From the NCBI GenBank assembly GCA_016705005.1, contig JADIZB010000035.1, forward strand, positions 1 through 64,000: a DNA stretch of 64,000 nucleotides, given 5' to 3'. Shown here one piece after another: positions 25,332 through 33,974 of the stretch (its first letter is position 1; every line of letters starts with the position of its first letter). A program made the position numbers and the translations under genes. Under the pieces are notes generated by a model. The model made no database searches. It was not told where the DNA came from and saw only the letters and a program-made list of their open reading frames with translations. The stretch comes from Bacteroidales bacterium. Lineage in GTDB: Bacteria; Bacteroidota; Bacteroidia; Bacteroidales; Lentimicrobiaceae.

Positions 25332-25854
25332 GCTTCACGATGTTCAGCTTCAGGCCCCGGACAACCGGATGTACCTGTTCATGATAAACATATCTTTTAT
25401 ATGCGACCCCTCCGGGGTCGTATATTCTTAATCACTGTTATTTCTATAATCAGTGTGACCCCGCTGGGGTCGGGATTGATCACCGTAAGGGGTGCCCGTT
25501 AGACCGGGCTCCTGTATTTCCAAATCGTTTAGGATGATCTGATTATGGGGGTGTCAACGATTAATGGGCAGTAAGGTATTATGATTTCCGGCCCCGATGG
25601 GTTGAAAAGGACGAAACCCGGTAGTTAATATACGCCCCCGGGGGGGCATTAATTAAGAAGTTCTATGACTCCGCCCGGGGTTGGCGGTATATATACGACT
25701 CCGCCGGGGTCGTATATCACTTCACTGTTATTTCTATAATCATGTGACCCTTTGGATTGGTCCACTTAGGATGATCGCGGGGGTCCACCATGGGTTGAAA
25801 AGGACGAGCCGCGGATTCGCTTGACAAATCTGGATCATCTCCAGGAATTTCATT
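25332..25854. repeat. Second copy of the palindrome-bearing spacer
   Basis: Homologous to 21674-22217. Palindromes are CGACCCCTCCGGGGTCG (25404-25420), a TGACCCCGCTGGGGTC half near 25456 and CGACTCCGCCGGGGTCG (25696-25712). Small deletions relative to the first spacer are visible around 25630-25690 and 25745-25800. No gene is seen. Confidence 0.7.
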
Positions 25855-26120
25855 TACGGATTTCGTCCCGTTTCGGGAATTGCCTGTCCTCAGATAAGAC
25901 ATTTCAGGGTTTGTGGCACAGGGTGGTTTCTGAACCAGAATAAAGTTCAGAAAAATTAATTGATTATTTATTGCTGTTTTTCAATACGTTAGAAAATATA
26001 TTTCCCTGATTTGAAACTCTGGCACGACCCGTTTTCTCCCGGTGGCACGTTTTCTGAATTACTCTTATCACATTACACTGAAATCTCAAACAAAACAATA
26101 ACAACTAAAAACTTAAAACA
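25855..26120 (+). repeat. Conserved leader of DUF4402 copy 4
   Basis: Matches the other three leaders and carries the same three TGGCAC boxes and A-rich tail before the ATG. The hairpin arm has the same change as in copy 3. Confidence 0.65.
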
Positions 26121-26630
26121 ATGAAAAAGGTAACTATCATTCTTACGGGGGTAATTCTGATGACCATCGCTTCTCTTAATGTTAACGCTCAGGCAACTTC
26201 AGCTACCGACGACGCAACCGCAACCGCACGCATCATCACTCCGATTACACTTACAAACACCCAGGGTCTCGCTTTCGGTAACATCGCTTCAAGCAGCTCA
26301 ATCGGTACCGTAACCATCACTCCTGCCGGCGTAAGATCTCACACCGGAGGTGTTACTCCTTCTGCCATCGGAACTTACAACAATGCCATCTATACCGCCA
26401 CTGGTGAACCCAATGCTACCTACTCCATCACACTGCCGGCTTCTGTTACCATATCAAGTGGTTCGAACAACATGACCGTCAATAATTTCACCTCTGATCC
26501 CACTCCTACAGGACTCCTCAGCGGTGCCGGTTCACAGACCATCAACGTGGGTGCAACCCTCAATGTAGGTGCAAGCCAGGCTACAGGTAACTACTCAGGT
26601 ACCTATGATGTAACCATCGCTTACAACTAA
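26121..26630 (+). CDS. DUF4402 protein, copy 4 (intact)
   Basis: Encodes exactly the same 169 residues as copy 3, with silent differences such as CTG/CTC (Leu), GTT/GTA (Val) and AAC/AAT (Asn). Copies 2 and 4 share their upstream flank while copies 1 and 3 share another, so the array arose by duplication of a two-gene block. The downstream hairpin differs from those of copies 1 and 3, marking the end of the duplicated DNA. Confidence 0.9.
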   Translation: MKKVTIILTGVILMTIASLNVNAQATSATDDATATARIITPITLTNTQGLAFGNIASSSSIGTVTITPAGVRSHTGGVTPSAIGTYNNAIYTATGEPNATYSITLPASVTISSGSNNMTVNNFTSDPTPTGLLSGAGSQTINVGATLNVGASQATGNYSGTYDVTIAYN

Positions 26631-26735
26631 ATAAAACGAAATTCCCGGGAAGGTGCATCGGGAAACTGAAGCACCTTTCTGAATTAAACCCGGATCCGGA
26701 AAACAACTACAACTTACTATCCATAAAATTTGCTA

Positions 26736-26773
26736 CCAGCGTGCTGTTCCAACAGCACGCTTTCCTTTTTTAT
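26736..26773 (+). terminator. Strong terminator closing the DUF4402 array
   Basis: AGCGTGCTGTT and AACAGCACGCT form a perfect 11-bp stem with a two-base spacer, followed by TTCCTTTTTT. A weaker hairpin (AAGGTGC...GCACCTT) sits at about 26650-26678 just after copy 4. Confidence 0.85.
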
Positions 26774-26829
26774 ATAGGTACAAGAAACTCATAAAACCGG
26801 TAAGTGAAAGCTATAGAAAACCCGGTATG

Positions 26830-27312
26830 CTATTCATCCAGACCAAGCTTCGCCATTTCAACCTGATAATCGTGCTGCAGGTCCTCATGTAGTAAAGAAA
26901 TGGCTTTCCGGATCTTCTGCAACTGACCTGCATACAAGTTGCCGAGTGCACTACCCTGATCCAGCGGGATACGTGATTGTTTGAGTTTGAGACTGAGATA
27001 CAACCTGAGTTCAACCTCAGTTTGACGGTTTCCTGAAAAACGAATATATTTATTGGTGACTCTGGCTATTTTCCGCACGGTTTTACGAACGAAATAAAGG
27101 TGAGAAGTATTGATTTCACCAAACAATACATCGATTTCTTCTTTGACTGCGTGGATATAGCTTTCTTCATCCCCAGGATAAAACAGCAGGTAGGTTAGCA
27201 ACTCCTTGCTCTCTGTCCGGTAACGGGCCAGTTTCATGCAAATATCCCTGATCTCCGCCGACGGTAATGATTCCAGTTCTGCTTTCAACCGGGCGACTGA
27301 TGCTGTTTTCAT
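26830..27312 (-). CDS. Conserved hypothetical protein (helical, cytoplasmic)
   Basis: The 160 residues have no signal peptide and are nearly all alpha-helical and basic: KTASVARLKAELESLPSAEI, CMKLARYRTESKELLTYLLF, VRKTVRKIARVTNKYIRFSG, ELRLYLSLKLKQS. The ATG overlaps the stop of the upstream DUF3820 gene by four bases (ATGA), so the two are co-translated. The pair resembles a conserved Bacteroidetes arrangement but I know no function. The helical repeats hint at a protein- or nucleic-acid-binding scaffold. Confidence 0.7.
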   Translation of the reverse strand: MKTASVARLKAELESLPSAEIRDICMKLARYRTESKELLTYLLFYPGDEESYIHAVKEEIDVLFGEINTSHLYFVRKTVRKIARVTNKYIRFSGNRQTEVELRLYLSLKLKQSRIPLDQGSALGNLYAGQLQKIRKAISLLHEDLQHDYQVEMAKLGLDE

Positions 27313-27536
27313 TGTCCCTTCATTTTCCTGATCGGATCAAGCAGATGCTCCAGTCCGTTCAGCTTGATTTCATAGATGGTATGAAGTAACATCCCCAGCT
27401 TACCTTCGGGAAATCCCTTTCGGCTGAACCATTCCAGGTAGGAAACCGGAAGATTGCAAAGAAGGGTGCCTTTGTATTTTCCGAAAGGCATCTGCATGCT
27501 TACCAGCTGAATAAGAATCTGTGAGTCGGGGCCCAT
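27309..27536 (-). CDS. DUF3820 family protein
   Basis: The 75-residue protein carries the DUF3820 core: MPFGKYKGTLLCNLPVSYLEWF, then RKGFPEGKLGMLLHTIYEIKLNGLEHLL. The family's MPFGKYKG...P..YL.WF motif also occurs in exonuclease-associated domains, so a nucleic-acid role is possible. The start may be the later Met directly before the motif. It overlaps the following hypothetical gene by four bases. Confidence 0.8.
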   Translation of the reverse strand: MGPDSQILIQLVSMQMPFGKYKGTLLCNLPVSYLEWFSRKGFPEGKLGMLLHTIYEIKLNGLEHLLDPIRKMKGQ

Positions 27537-27548
27537 GGGGACGAAAGC

Positions 27549-27592
27549 AAGTTAAAAGTAAAAAGTAAAAAGTTTAAAGTTTAAAGTTTAAA
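27549..27592. repeat. AAAGT/AAAGTTT microsatellite
   Basis: Tandem AAAAGT units followed by three TTTAAAG units, in the spacer between the isochorismatase and DUF3820 genes. It is simple-sequence DNA prone to slippage. Confidence 0.8.
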
Positions 27593-27683
27593 GTCTTTCT
27601 GCGGTTTACCTTCCGGAGGAGGGCGGACATGTAAAAGCAAGTAATCTGCCTTATACTGGATTTGTGCTCTGGCCTGCAGAAGA

Positions 27684-28262
27684 TTAATGATTCTTTAAAT
27701 AATCACCGGTATCCATCACTTTAGCGTATGGCCGGAAAGTAGCCAGGGTTGAATAGTGTACATCCCCGGCTTTAATCACCGTATCACCGAATTTCAGATC
27801 CTTCGTGGCACAGGCATCGCCAATTACAATGCACTCAAATCCGTAGTCGGAAGCAGCACGGGTGGCTGCCTCAAGGCACATATGGGTTTGCATACCGCAC
27901 AACACCAGTCGTTTCACCAAGTTTTCACTAAGATATTCAAGCAGGTCGGTATGAAGAAAGCTGTTTACCTCCTGTTTTACAATAACCTTTTCTCCCGGCA
28001 GGGGTTTCACCACGTCACGGATATTGCTCTGTGGGCCTTCGCCATGCTTCACATGAATAACCAGTTGTTGTTCCGATCTGAAATCATTCAGGATTCGGGC
28101 AGCATTCTCACCGGCCGGACCAGGGTTTACCAGTTCGGATGACCCGCCGGCAAAATAAAAATCCTGTATATCGATCAACAGCAACGCTGTTTTTAATGAG
28201 TCAGCCTGTCCGTAAAGGAAAACAGGCATCATAGCAATCAGGAGGACACATAATTTTCTCAT
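27684..28262 (-). CDS. Exported isochorismatase-family cysteine hydrolase
   Basis: From the Met at 28262 (MRKLCVLLIAMMPVFLYGQA) the product is about 192 residues with a signal peptide. The isochorismatase-like hydrolase fold follows. LLLIDIQDFYF holds the catalytic Asp, VIVKQEVNSFLHTDL holds the Lys-region motif, and LCGMQTHMCLEAATRAA holds the nucleophile Cys. These enzymes cleave amide or vinyl-ether bonds. Periplasmic members exist in Bacteroidetes but the substrate is unknown. The gene lies 34 bases after the GH125 gene on the same strand and is the last gene of that operon. Confidence 0.85.
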   Translation of the reverse strand: MRKLCVLLIAMMPVFLYGQADSLKTALLLIDIQDFYFAGGSSELVNPGPAGENAARILNDFRSEQQLVIHVKHGEGPQSNIRDVVKPLPGEKVIVKQEVNSFLHTDLLEYLSENLVKRLVLCGMQTHMCLEAATRAASDYGFECIVIGDACATKDLKFGDTVIKAGDVHYSTLATFRPYAKVMDTGDYLKNH

Positions 28263-28296
28263 GGCAGGTATCATTATCAGATTTAATATTCCGCTG

Positions 28297-29730
28297 TTAA
28301 GCCAGCAGGTAAGGCTTTTCGGCTGCGATCTTCAGGATCAGCTCTCCGAAAATCGTATTGGCCCAGGCAAACCAGCTTCGGGTATATTTTGACGGATCAT
28401 CGCGGTGGAATGACTCATGCATCAATCCTGTCCCGGCATGGGACTCCTTCAGCATCCTGAGGCAGTAACGGATTTCATCATCATCATTGCTGGTGAGCGC
28501 CCTGATGACATAACTGAGCGGCCAGATCATTTCCCTGCCCGTATGCGGGCCTCCCACACCCGTAAACTTCCCTTCTGCAAAATAGGGGTTGAACGGGCTC
28601 AACACCAGTTTCCGTGTGTTTCTGTATATTTCATCATTCAGGTCAATGCCGGCAATATAGGGCAGAGAGATCAGGCTGGGAACATTGGCATCATCCATAA
28701 ACAGGACACTTCCATAGCCATCTGTTTCATAGGCATAAACCTTACCATATTCAAAGTGGTCAACCACCGCATATTTCAACAGGGCATCGTGCACTTCGCC
28801 TGCCAGAGCCTTACACTCCATCGAAAAGGCCTTGTCGTGAAGAATGGTATCGCTCATAACCGCCAGTTGCCTGAGCGACTGAACTGCAAAAAAATTGGAT
28901 GGAATGAGAAAGGGGAAAACCGACCCATCGTCTGAAGGCCTGAAAACCGAGCAGATCAGTCCGACAGGGCGCACCGGATTTCCAAAACCTGTCCCCTGAG
29001 CTGTATCGTGCGCTGAACTCGTCTTGCGCCGGAAAGAATAAGGACCATTGCCATCCTTCCGCTGTTGTTCCCTGAAGGTTTTTACAATCAGCTTCATGGC
29101 TTTTGCCCATTCTGCACCGAAAGGTGAAACATCACCCGAAACTTTCCAGTACTCGTGAGCTAACCTGATCACGTAACAGAGGGAATCTACTTCCCATTTC
29201 CGCTCATGCAATTCAGGCTTCATTTCAGTTTCATCGGTTTCCCAATAGGATCCGTCGGGTCCGTAATTGAAAGCATTGGCATAGGGATCAATCAGCACAC
29301 ACATCGTCTGACGGTTAATCACACCCCTGATCAAAACTGCCAGTGCAGTATCCTCCTTTACCAGTGGGATGTATGGCCATACCTGGGCCGATGAATCGCG
29401 CAACCACATGGCGTCAATATCGCCGGTAATGACAAAAGTGTCAGGAACACCATCCCTGGTGTGGTGTTTTATAGTAGTATCAAGGGTGTTCGGGAAACAG
29501 TTCTCAAACATCCAGGCAAGCTCAGGATCGGCAATCATCCCCTTTACTCTGGTGATGGTAGCTTCTACCGAACGACTGATAAATTTTCGATCCTTCAGGG
29601 CAGGACGCTGACTCACAAATTCAGGCTTTCCCGAAATGAAACCTCCGGCTGCCGAACTCATTGCGTTGCCCATCGAAAGACCCGCGAGAGCCATACTTCC
29701 ACTTTTAATAAATTTTCTTCTTGAGATCAT
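28297..29730 (-). CDS. Glycoside hydrolase family 125 (exo-alpha-mannosidase-like)
   Basis: The 477-residue protein begins with MISRRKFIKSGSMALAGLSM, a twin-arginine-type export signal. The rest is the GH125 (DUF1237) (alpha/alpha)6 barrel: TFVITGDIDAMWLRDSSAQV, DPYANAFNYGPDGSYWETDE, HERKWEVDSLCYVIRLA, GTGFGNPVRPVGLI, FRPSDD, FLIPSNFFAV and TGLMHESFHRDDPSKYTR. The family removes alpha-1,6-linked mannose from mannans or N-glycans. It lies 43 bases downstream of the GH13 gene, so a joint role in breaking down an alpha-linked glycan is inferred. Confidence 0.92.
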   Translation of the reverse strand: MISRRKFIKSGSMALAGLSMGNAMSSAAGGFISGKPEFVSQRPALKDRKFISRSVEATITRVKGMIADPELAWMFENCFPNTLDTTIKHHTRDGVPDTFVITGDIDAMWLRDSSAQVWPYIPLVKEDTALAVLIRGVINRQTMCVLIDPYANAFNYGPDGSYWETDETEMKPELHERKWEVDSLCYVIRLAHEYWKVSGDVSPFGAEWAKAMKLIVKTFREQQRKDGNGPYSFRRKTSSAHDTAQGTGFGNPVRPVGLICSVFRPSDDGSVFPFLIPSNFFAVQSLRQLAVMSDTILHDKAFSMECKALAGEVHDALLKYAVVDHFEYGKVYAYETDGYGSVLFMDDANVPSLISLPYIAGIDLNDEIYRNTRKLVLSPFNPYFAEGKFTGVGGPHTGREMIWPLSYVIRALTSNDDDEIRYCLRMLKESHAGTGLMHESFHRDDPSKYTRSWFAWANTIFGELILKIAAEKPYLLA

Positions 29731-29773
29731 GCGGGATCGTTTTGAATGCCTGATAAATTATTTTCACATCCCT

Positions 29774-31636
29774 TTACTCAAGCTTCAGAATAAATGATTC
29801 CAGCGGTTTTACGGTCATTTTTACCTTACCGACACCACCGGTGATATTGAGATCAAAGGCAGATCCATACAACTGATCTTTCAGTTTATAACTACCGTCT
29901 GTAAGATTCCATTCCCTGATCAGGTCAGGTGGAAGCTTCAGTTCAAACTGATCGCTGACCCAATCCTTGAAATTAACAACCACCAGCAAATGTTCATTTT
30001 CTGACCAACGCACAAAAGCAAAACTCTTCTCATAGTAACCTTCTGTATTTGAGCGGTTGTAGGAATGAATTTCACGGTAGTTTCCGGCCATTGCCTGACT
30101 TATGACAGTGAAATTGAGCAACCTGCAATAGAAATCGCGCAAGGACTTTTCTTCCGGGGTCAATTTCCCTCCATCGAAAGAACCTCCGTTTATCCAACGC
30201 TGAAGTGCAGGTACGCCCCAATAGTCGAAAATTGTGGTACGCGTGGCACTTCCGAAACCGGCATTGTTTTCTCCGGCTTCACCCACTTCCTGAGCAAAAT
30301 AGATCATGGTGGGTGAAGTGCTGATGGTTGCGCTCAAAACCATGGCTGGCTTGCCTTTTTCAGCAGTTCCGGCGAAAGGAGGACTGGCCAGGCGCTGTTC
30401 ATCATGATTTTCAAGAAAATGAAGCAGGTGGTGCTCAATATCAGATTGCCCGTGAAAAATGGCAGGGAGGTGGTCGGCTGAGCCATGTCCCTGGATGATG
30501 TGTTTGAGCGTATCGTAGAGCTCCACTTTATCATAGAGATAGTCCATTTTCCCAAGCCGGATATAATCGCGGTACATCGAAGGATTGTATACCTCGGCGA
30601 GTAAAAATGCCTCCGGATTGGCCATTTTGATGGATGAATTCATATAGCTCCAGAACTCAACCGGCACCATTTCTGCCATATCAAAGCGGAAACCATCCAC
30701 ACCGAAACTGATCCAGTAAAGAGCGATATCACGGAATTTTCTCCAGCTGTCGGGCACATCTTTTCCGTTCCAGAAAGCATAATGATCTGCGACTGGCTTC
30801 TGGTCAAAACCTGCGGGAAGGTGATCGAAATCCTTTGTTCCATCAGGTCTGATACCAAAATTGATTTTGATGGTTTCGTACCAGTCGTAGAAATCGGGTT
30901 GAGGTTGCCGTGATCCGTTTCCTGTCCATCGTGCAGGATTTTCGTCAAACCTGCCGTCAATCATCGGATGAGCTTCACCACCCAGCGGTTTGTAATTGTC
31001 GCGGGGATCAGGAACCCGGAACGGGTGTCCGGGAATGTAATAGAAATTATTATTACGGTCATATTCAACTGATCGATCATCTGAAGCACCAAAATCTTCA
31101 GAACCTGCCGGATTGGAAACCGAATGATAACCACGGGCCACATGGTTGGGAACGATGTCGATGATGACCTTCATCCCGTGCCGGTGGGTACGGTCAACCA
31201 GTGCCCTGAATTCCTCAAGCCTTTTAGCCGGGTCAACAGCCAGATCAGGATTCACATTATAGTAATCCTTTACGGCATAGGGAGAGCCCGCCCTGCCCTT
31301 CACCACATCGGGATCATCGTTGCCAATACCATACGCTGTATAGTCTCTGACAAGGGCATGATGAGGCACACCGGTGTACCAGATATGCGTAACGCCAAGT
31401 TCCCTGATACCCTCAAGGGCATTATCCGTAAAATCGTTGAATTTACCAACCCCATTGTCTTCAATGGTACCCCAGGGTTTATTATTTGTATTGGTATTCC
31501 CGAAAAGACGTGTGAATACCTGGTAAACGACTACTTTCTGATTTTTCATATCTTCCTTGTTTCCAGACTTCTCCCCTTTGAAGGAGATGCAAATAAGGGG
31601 TACAAGACCCAACAGGCTCCATTTTAAATATCTCAT
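29774..31636 (-). CDS. Alpha-amylase family (GH13) glycosidase
   Basis: The 620-residue protein has an N-terminal export signal (MRYLKWSLLGLVPLICISFK). The GH13 TIM barrel follows, with IIDIVPNHVA (region I), the catalytic nucleophile Asp319 in DGFRFDMAEM, acid/base Glu348 in LLAEVYN, and stabiliser Asp412 in FLENHDEQRLA. A C-terminal beta domain (about 510-620) ends PLESFILKLE. The substrate is an alpha-glucan, but the exact bond specificity is not clear. It is the first gene of a minus-strand operon with GH125 and the isochorismatase. No SusC/SusD pair is adjacent. Confidence 0.9.
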   Translation of the reverse strand: MRYLKWSLLGLVPLICISFKGEKSGNKEDMKNQKVVVYQVFTRLFGNTNTNNKPWGTIEDNGVGKFNDFTDNALEGIRELGVTHIWYTGVPHHALVRDYTAYGIGNDDPDVVKGRAGSPYAVKDYYNVNPDLAVDPAKRLEEFRALVDRTHRHGMKVIIDIVPNHVARGYHSVSNPAGSEDFGASDDRSVEYDRNNNFYYIPGHPFRVPDPRDNYKPLGGEAHPMIDGRFDENPARWTGNGSRQPQPDFYDWYETIKINFGIRPDGTKDFDHLPAGFDQKPVADHYAFWNGKDVPDSWRKFRDIALYWISFGVDGFRFDMAEMVPVEFWSYMNSSIKMANPEAFLLAEVYNPSMYRDYIRLGKMDYLYDKVELYDTLKHIIQGHGSADHLPAIFHGQSDIEHHLLHFLENHDEQRLASPPFAGTAEKGKPAMVLSATISTSPTMIYFAQEVGEAGENNAGFGSATRTTIFDYWGVPALQRWINGGSFDGGKLTPEEKSLRDFYCRLLNFTVISQAMAGNYREIHSYNRSNTEGYYEKSFAFVRWSENEHLLVVVNFKDWVSDQFELKLPPDLIREWNLTDGSYKLKDQLYGSAFDLNITGGVGKVKMTVKPLESFILKLE

Positions 31637-31792
31637 GACACGACACGATTTTTAGACCCTCGAACATCCGCTGAACGAAAATCAAAGTTACTGAAGATTA
31701 TCACTCCTTTGAAAAAATCCTGTCTTAATGCGTTATCCATGCAACGGCAGGATTCTGTTGTTCTGTGGTACTTCAGTTTAACTATCCTCTGA

Positions 31793-33850
31793 TCACCGAT
31801 TCAGTTTCATATGAAATTTTATTCCTGCACGAAACCATCGTCCGGGCAACGTGACATTGGCATGATCAACCACTTCCGCATCAAAAAGGTTGGTTACTTC
31901 TCCAAACAACCTGAATAAACTGAAATTATAATATACACTAACATCTGCAAGCAGCACCGGCTTATATGGAATCTCATCCGCGAAGGCTCCATCTGTGAAG
32001 GGCTGATACCCACCTGCCCTGTCCTGCCACGATACAGCCAGGTCGATACCACTGTTGCGGGTAATGCGCATACCCAGATTCAGATCCAGTTTATGGCGGA
32101 GATGATCCAGCACATACAGGGAGGTGAAACCATCGCTTTTCTTGTTCGCTTCAATCCAGGTGTAATGGAGACCGGCCTTACGTATGAACTTACCACCCGG
32201 ATTCTGAAAAGGTACCAGGTTGAATCCGGTTTCTACCCCGATGATATTAACCGCAGTAAGATTCAGGCTCTTCCATTTCTCATCTCCGGGAAACTTCACC
32301 CAGTCGATCATATTTTTACCCCGGCGGTGATAAACAATCACATCTGCAGTAAGAATTCCGGCCGAAACTTTTATACCGGATTCCAGCGTAACGGCCTCTT
32401 CAGGCTTCAGTTCAGGATTTCCCAGGTTGGTGGGCCCTACATAGAACAGGTCGGTGAAAGTCGGGAGCCTGAGCGTCCGGTTTGCTGACGCATACCAGCG
32501 CAAGGCCTTATTCAACTGCCATCCCAGGTCAATTCCGGGATAAAGACTAATTCCGTCGGGCAGGGATTGATTGATATGGGCCAGCAGTCCCGCTGAAACG
32601 GAAAATGCCTTCAGAAAGAATGATTGTTCAGCCAGAAGGCTGAAGCTTTCTCTGCTGAATTCTTTGGTAAACTGGTGGCCATCCTCACCCGGAACAGGTA
32701 TCGCAGACTCCATTAAGTTTCCAAGCACATTACTGTAAATATGTTCAAACCTGTAATCTGCCCCAAGAGAAGTTTTTCCGGTTTTGCCGCCGGCCACCCA
32801 GTTGAGTGAACCACCGCCCACATCCGTCAGATGATAATTATGACCAGCATACCATTCGGGAGGATCCTCCCTGAACAGCTCAAAACGGTCGTGGTGACGA
32901 CGCCAGTAAACCTGCGGGTTCAGTTTTAATTTTCCGGGAGTTCTATATTTCAATGAAACAAATTCCGACCTGGTTTCCTCAAACTGGTCAGGGTACCTGG
33001 GAGTATAAAAGCTATTGGCTCCAAAGGCCCTGAATGTATAGCCTGACTGAAGGTCGAGCGATGCCTTGCCTATCGGAATGTTACCCCTGTAAAAAAGATT
33101 TCTGTTCACGAAATCGGTATTGACGATGTAGCCATCGCTTCTAGCTCCGCTGATCGAAAGGTGGTGAAATAGCTTTCCGGTATTTACTGAAACATTGCCT
33201 GAAGCCTGCAAAAGACCATATTCTCCACCGGCAAGTGAAGCTGAAATACGCTTGTTCCCTGGTTCTCCGGTAATGATGTTGATGACCCCATTGAAAGCAT
33301 TTGGGCCAAATACCCTTGCACCGGGGCCCTGAAGCACTTCAATCCGCTCGATGGATGAAAGATCAACCGGGATGTTGAGGTTGTGATGACCGGTCTGTGG
33401 ATCACTGATGTTGACCCCGTTTAAAAGAATAAGTGTCTGATCGAAGGTTCCTCCCCGGATGCTGATGTCGGCCTGCATCCCGAACGCCCCCCGCTGCCTG
33501 ATGTCGACACCGCGCAGATGTTCGAGCAATCCGGCCAGGTCGGTGGCCGGCGCCTGCTCTATTTCGGCACGTGTGATGACCTGAACAGTGCGCATCAGCT
33601 GTGACTGGACCATGGGGGTCCGCTGAGCGCTTACCACAACTTCGCCGAGATCGATCTCCCGGTCTGTGGCTGATGTACGGCTGCTGTCGGGCTGCTCCTG
33701 GCTGTGACCGGGCAGCACCAGAATGGAACACGACAGACTGAGCACCCCGATCGCGATGTTACGTCCGAGGCTTCTGAATACCGCATATGATCTGCGGGTC
33801 CAGCGCCTGAAACGAACCACGGTGGGTTTGTTCAACTGATGGTTTTCCAT
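31793..33850 (-). CDS. TonB-dependent outer-membrane receptor (BtuB/CirA-like)
   Basis: An upstream ATG at 33895 is in frame, but the -7 box CAAAGGTA (minus TACCTTTG) at 33876-33883 lies after it. The start is therefore set at 33850 (MENHQLNK), giving 685 residues. A signal segment (NIAIGVLSLSCSILVLPGHS) is followed by a plug domain (EIDLGEVVVSAQRTP, GVDIRQRGAFGMQADISIRGG, IERIEVLQGPGARVFGPNAF). A 22-strand-type barrel follows, ending aromatic-rich near GRWFRAGIKFHMKLNR. Such receptors import cobalamin, siderophores or heme-like ligands with TonB-ExbBD. The ligand cannot be read from the sequence. A perfect 20-bp palindrome in the promoter implies repression by a dimeric regulator. Confidence 0.88.
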   Translation of the reverse strand: MENHQLNKPTVVRFRRWTRRSYAVFRSLGRNIAIGVLSLSCSILVLPGHSQEQPDSSRTSATDREIDLGEVVVSAQRTPMVQSQLMRTVQVITRAEIEQAPATDLAGLLEHLRGVDIRQRGAFGMQADISIRGGTFDQTLILLNGVNISDPQTGHHNLNIPVDLSSIERIEVLQGPGARVFGPNAFNGVINIITGEPGNKRISASLAGGEYGLLQASGNVSVNTGKLFHHLSISGARSDGYIVNTDFVNRNLFYRGNIPIGKASLDLQSGYTFRAFGANSFYTPRYPDQFEETRSEFVSLKYRTPGKLKLNPQVYWRRHHDRFELFREDPPEWYAGHNYHLTDVGGGSLNWVAGGKTGKTSLGADYRFEHIYSNVLGNLMESAIPVPGEDGHQFTKEFSRESFSLLAEQSFFLKAFSVSAGLLAHINQSLPDGISLYPGIDLGWQLNKALRWYASANRTLRLPTFTDLFYVGPTNLGNPELKPEEAVTLESGIKVSAGILTADVIVYHRRGKNMIDWVKFPGDEKWKSLNLTAVNIIGVETGFNLVPFQNPGGKFIRKAGLHYTWIEANKKSDGFTSLYVLDHLRHKLDLNLGMRITRNSGIDLAVSWQDRAGGYQPFTDGAFADEIPYKPVLLADVSVYYNFSLFRLFGEVTNLFDAEVVDHANVTLPGRWFRAGIKFHMKLNR

Positions 33851-33875
33851 GTTGGTATCATTAAAATTAAGGGTG

Positions 33876-33909
33876 CAAAGGTAGGGAATTAGCAAATTTG
33901 CTAATTAGC
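33876..33909 (-). promoter_or_regulatory. Promoter with palindromic operator before the TonB receptor
   Basis: TACCTTTG (minus, 33883-33876) is the -7 box. Directly upstream, AATTAGCAAATTTGCTAATT (33887-33906) is a perfect 20-bp palindrome, overlapping a second palindrome GCTAATTAGC (33900-33909). They occupy the -33 region, where a bound regulator would block RNA polymerase. Confidence 0.6.
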
Positions 33910-33974
33910 TAATCAGCCGATTTGTTGATTTGGGAAACCGGGGCTAAGCAACTCTGTTGGTTCTCAGTTCGATG

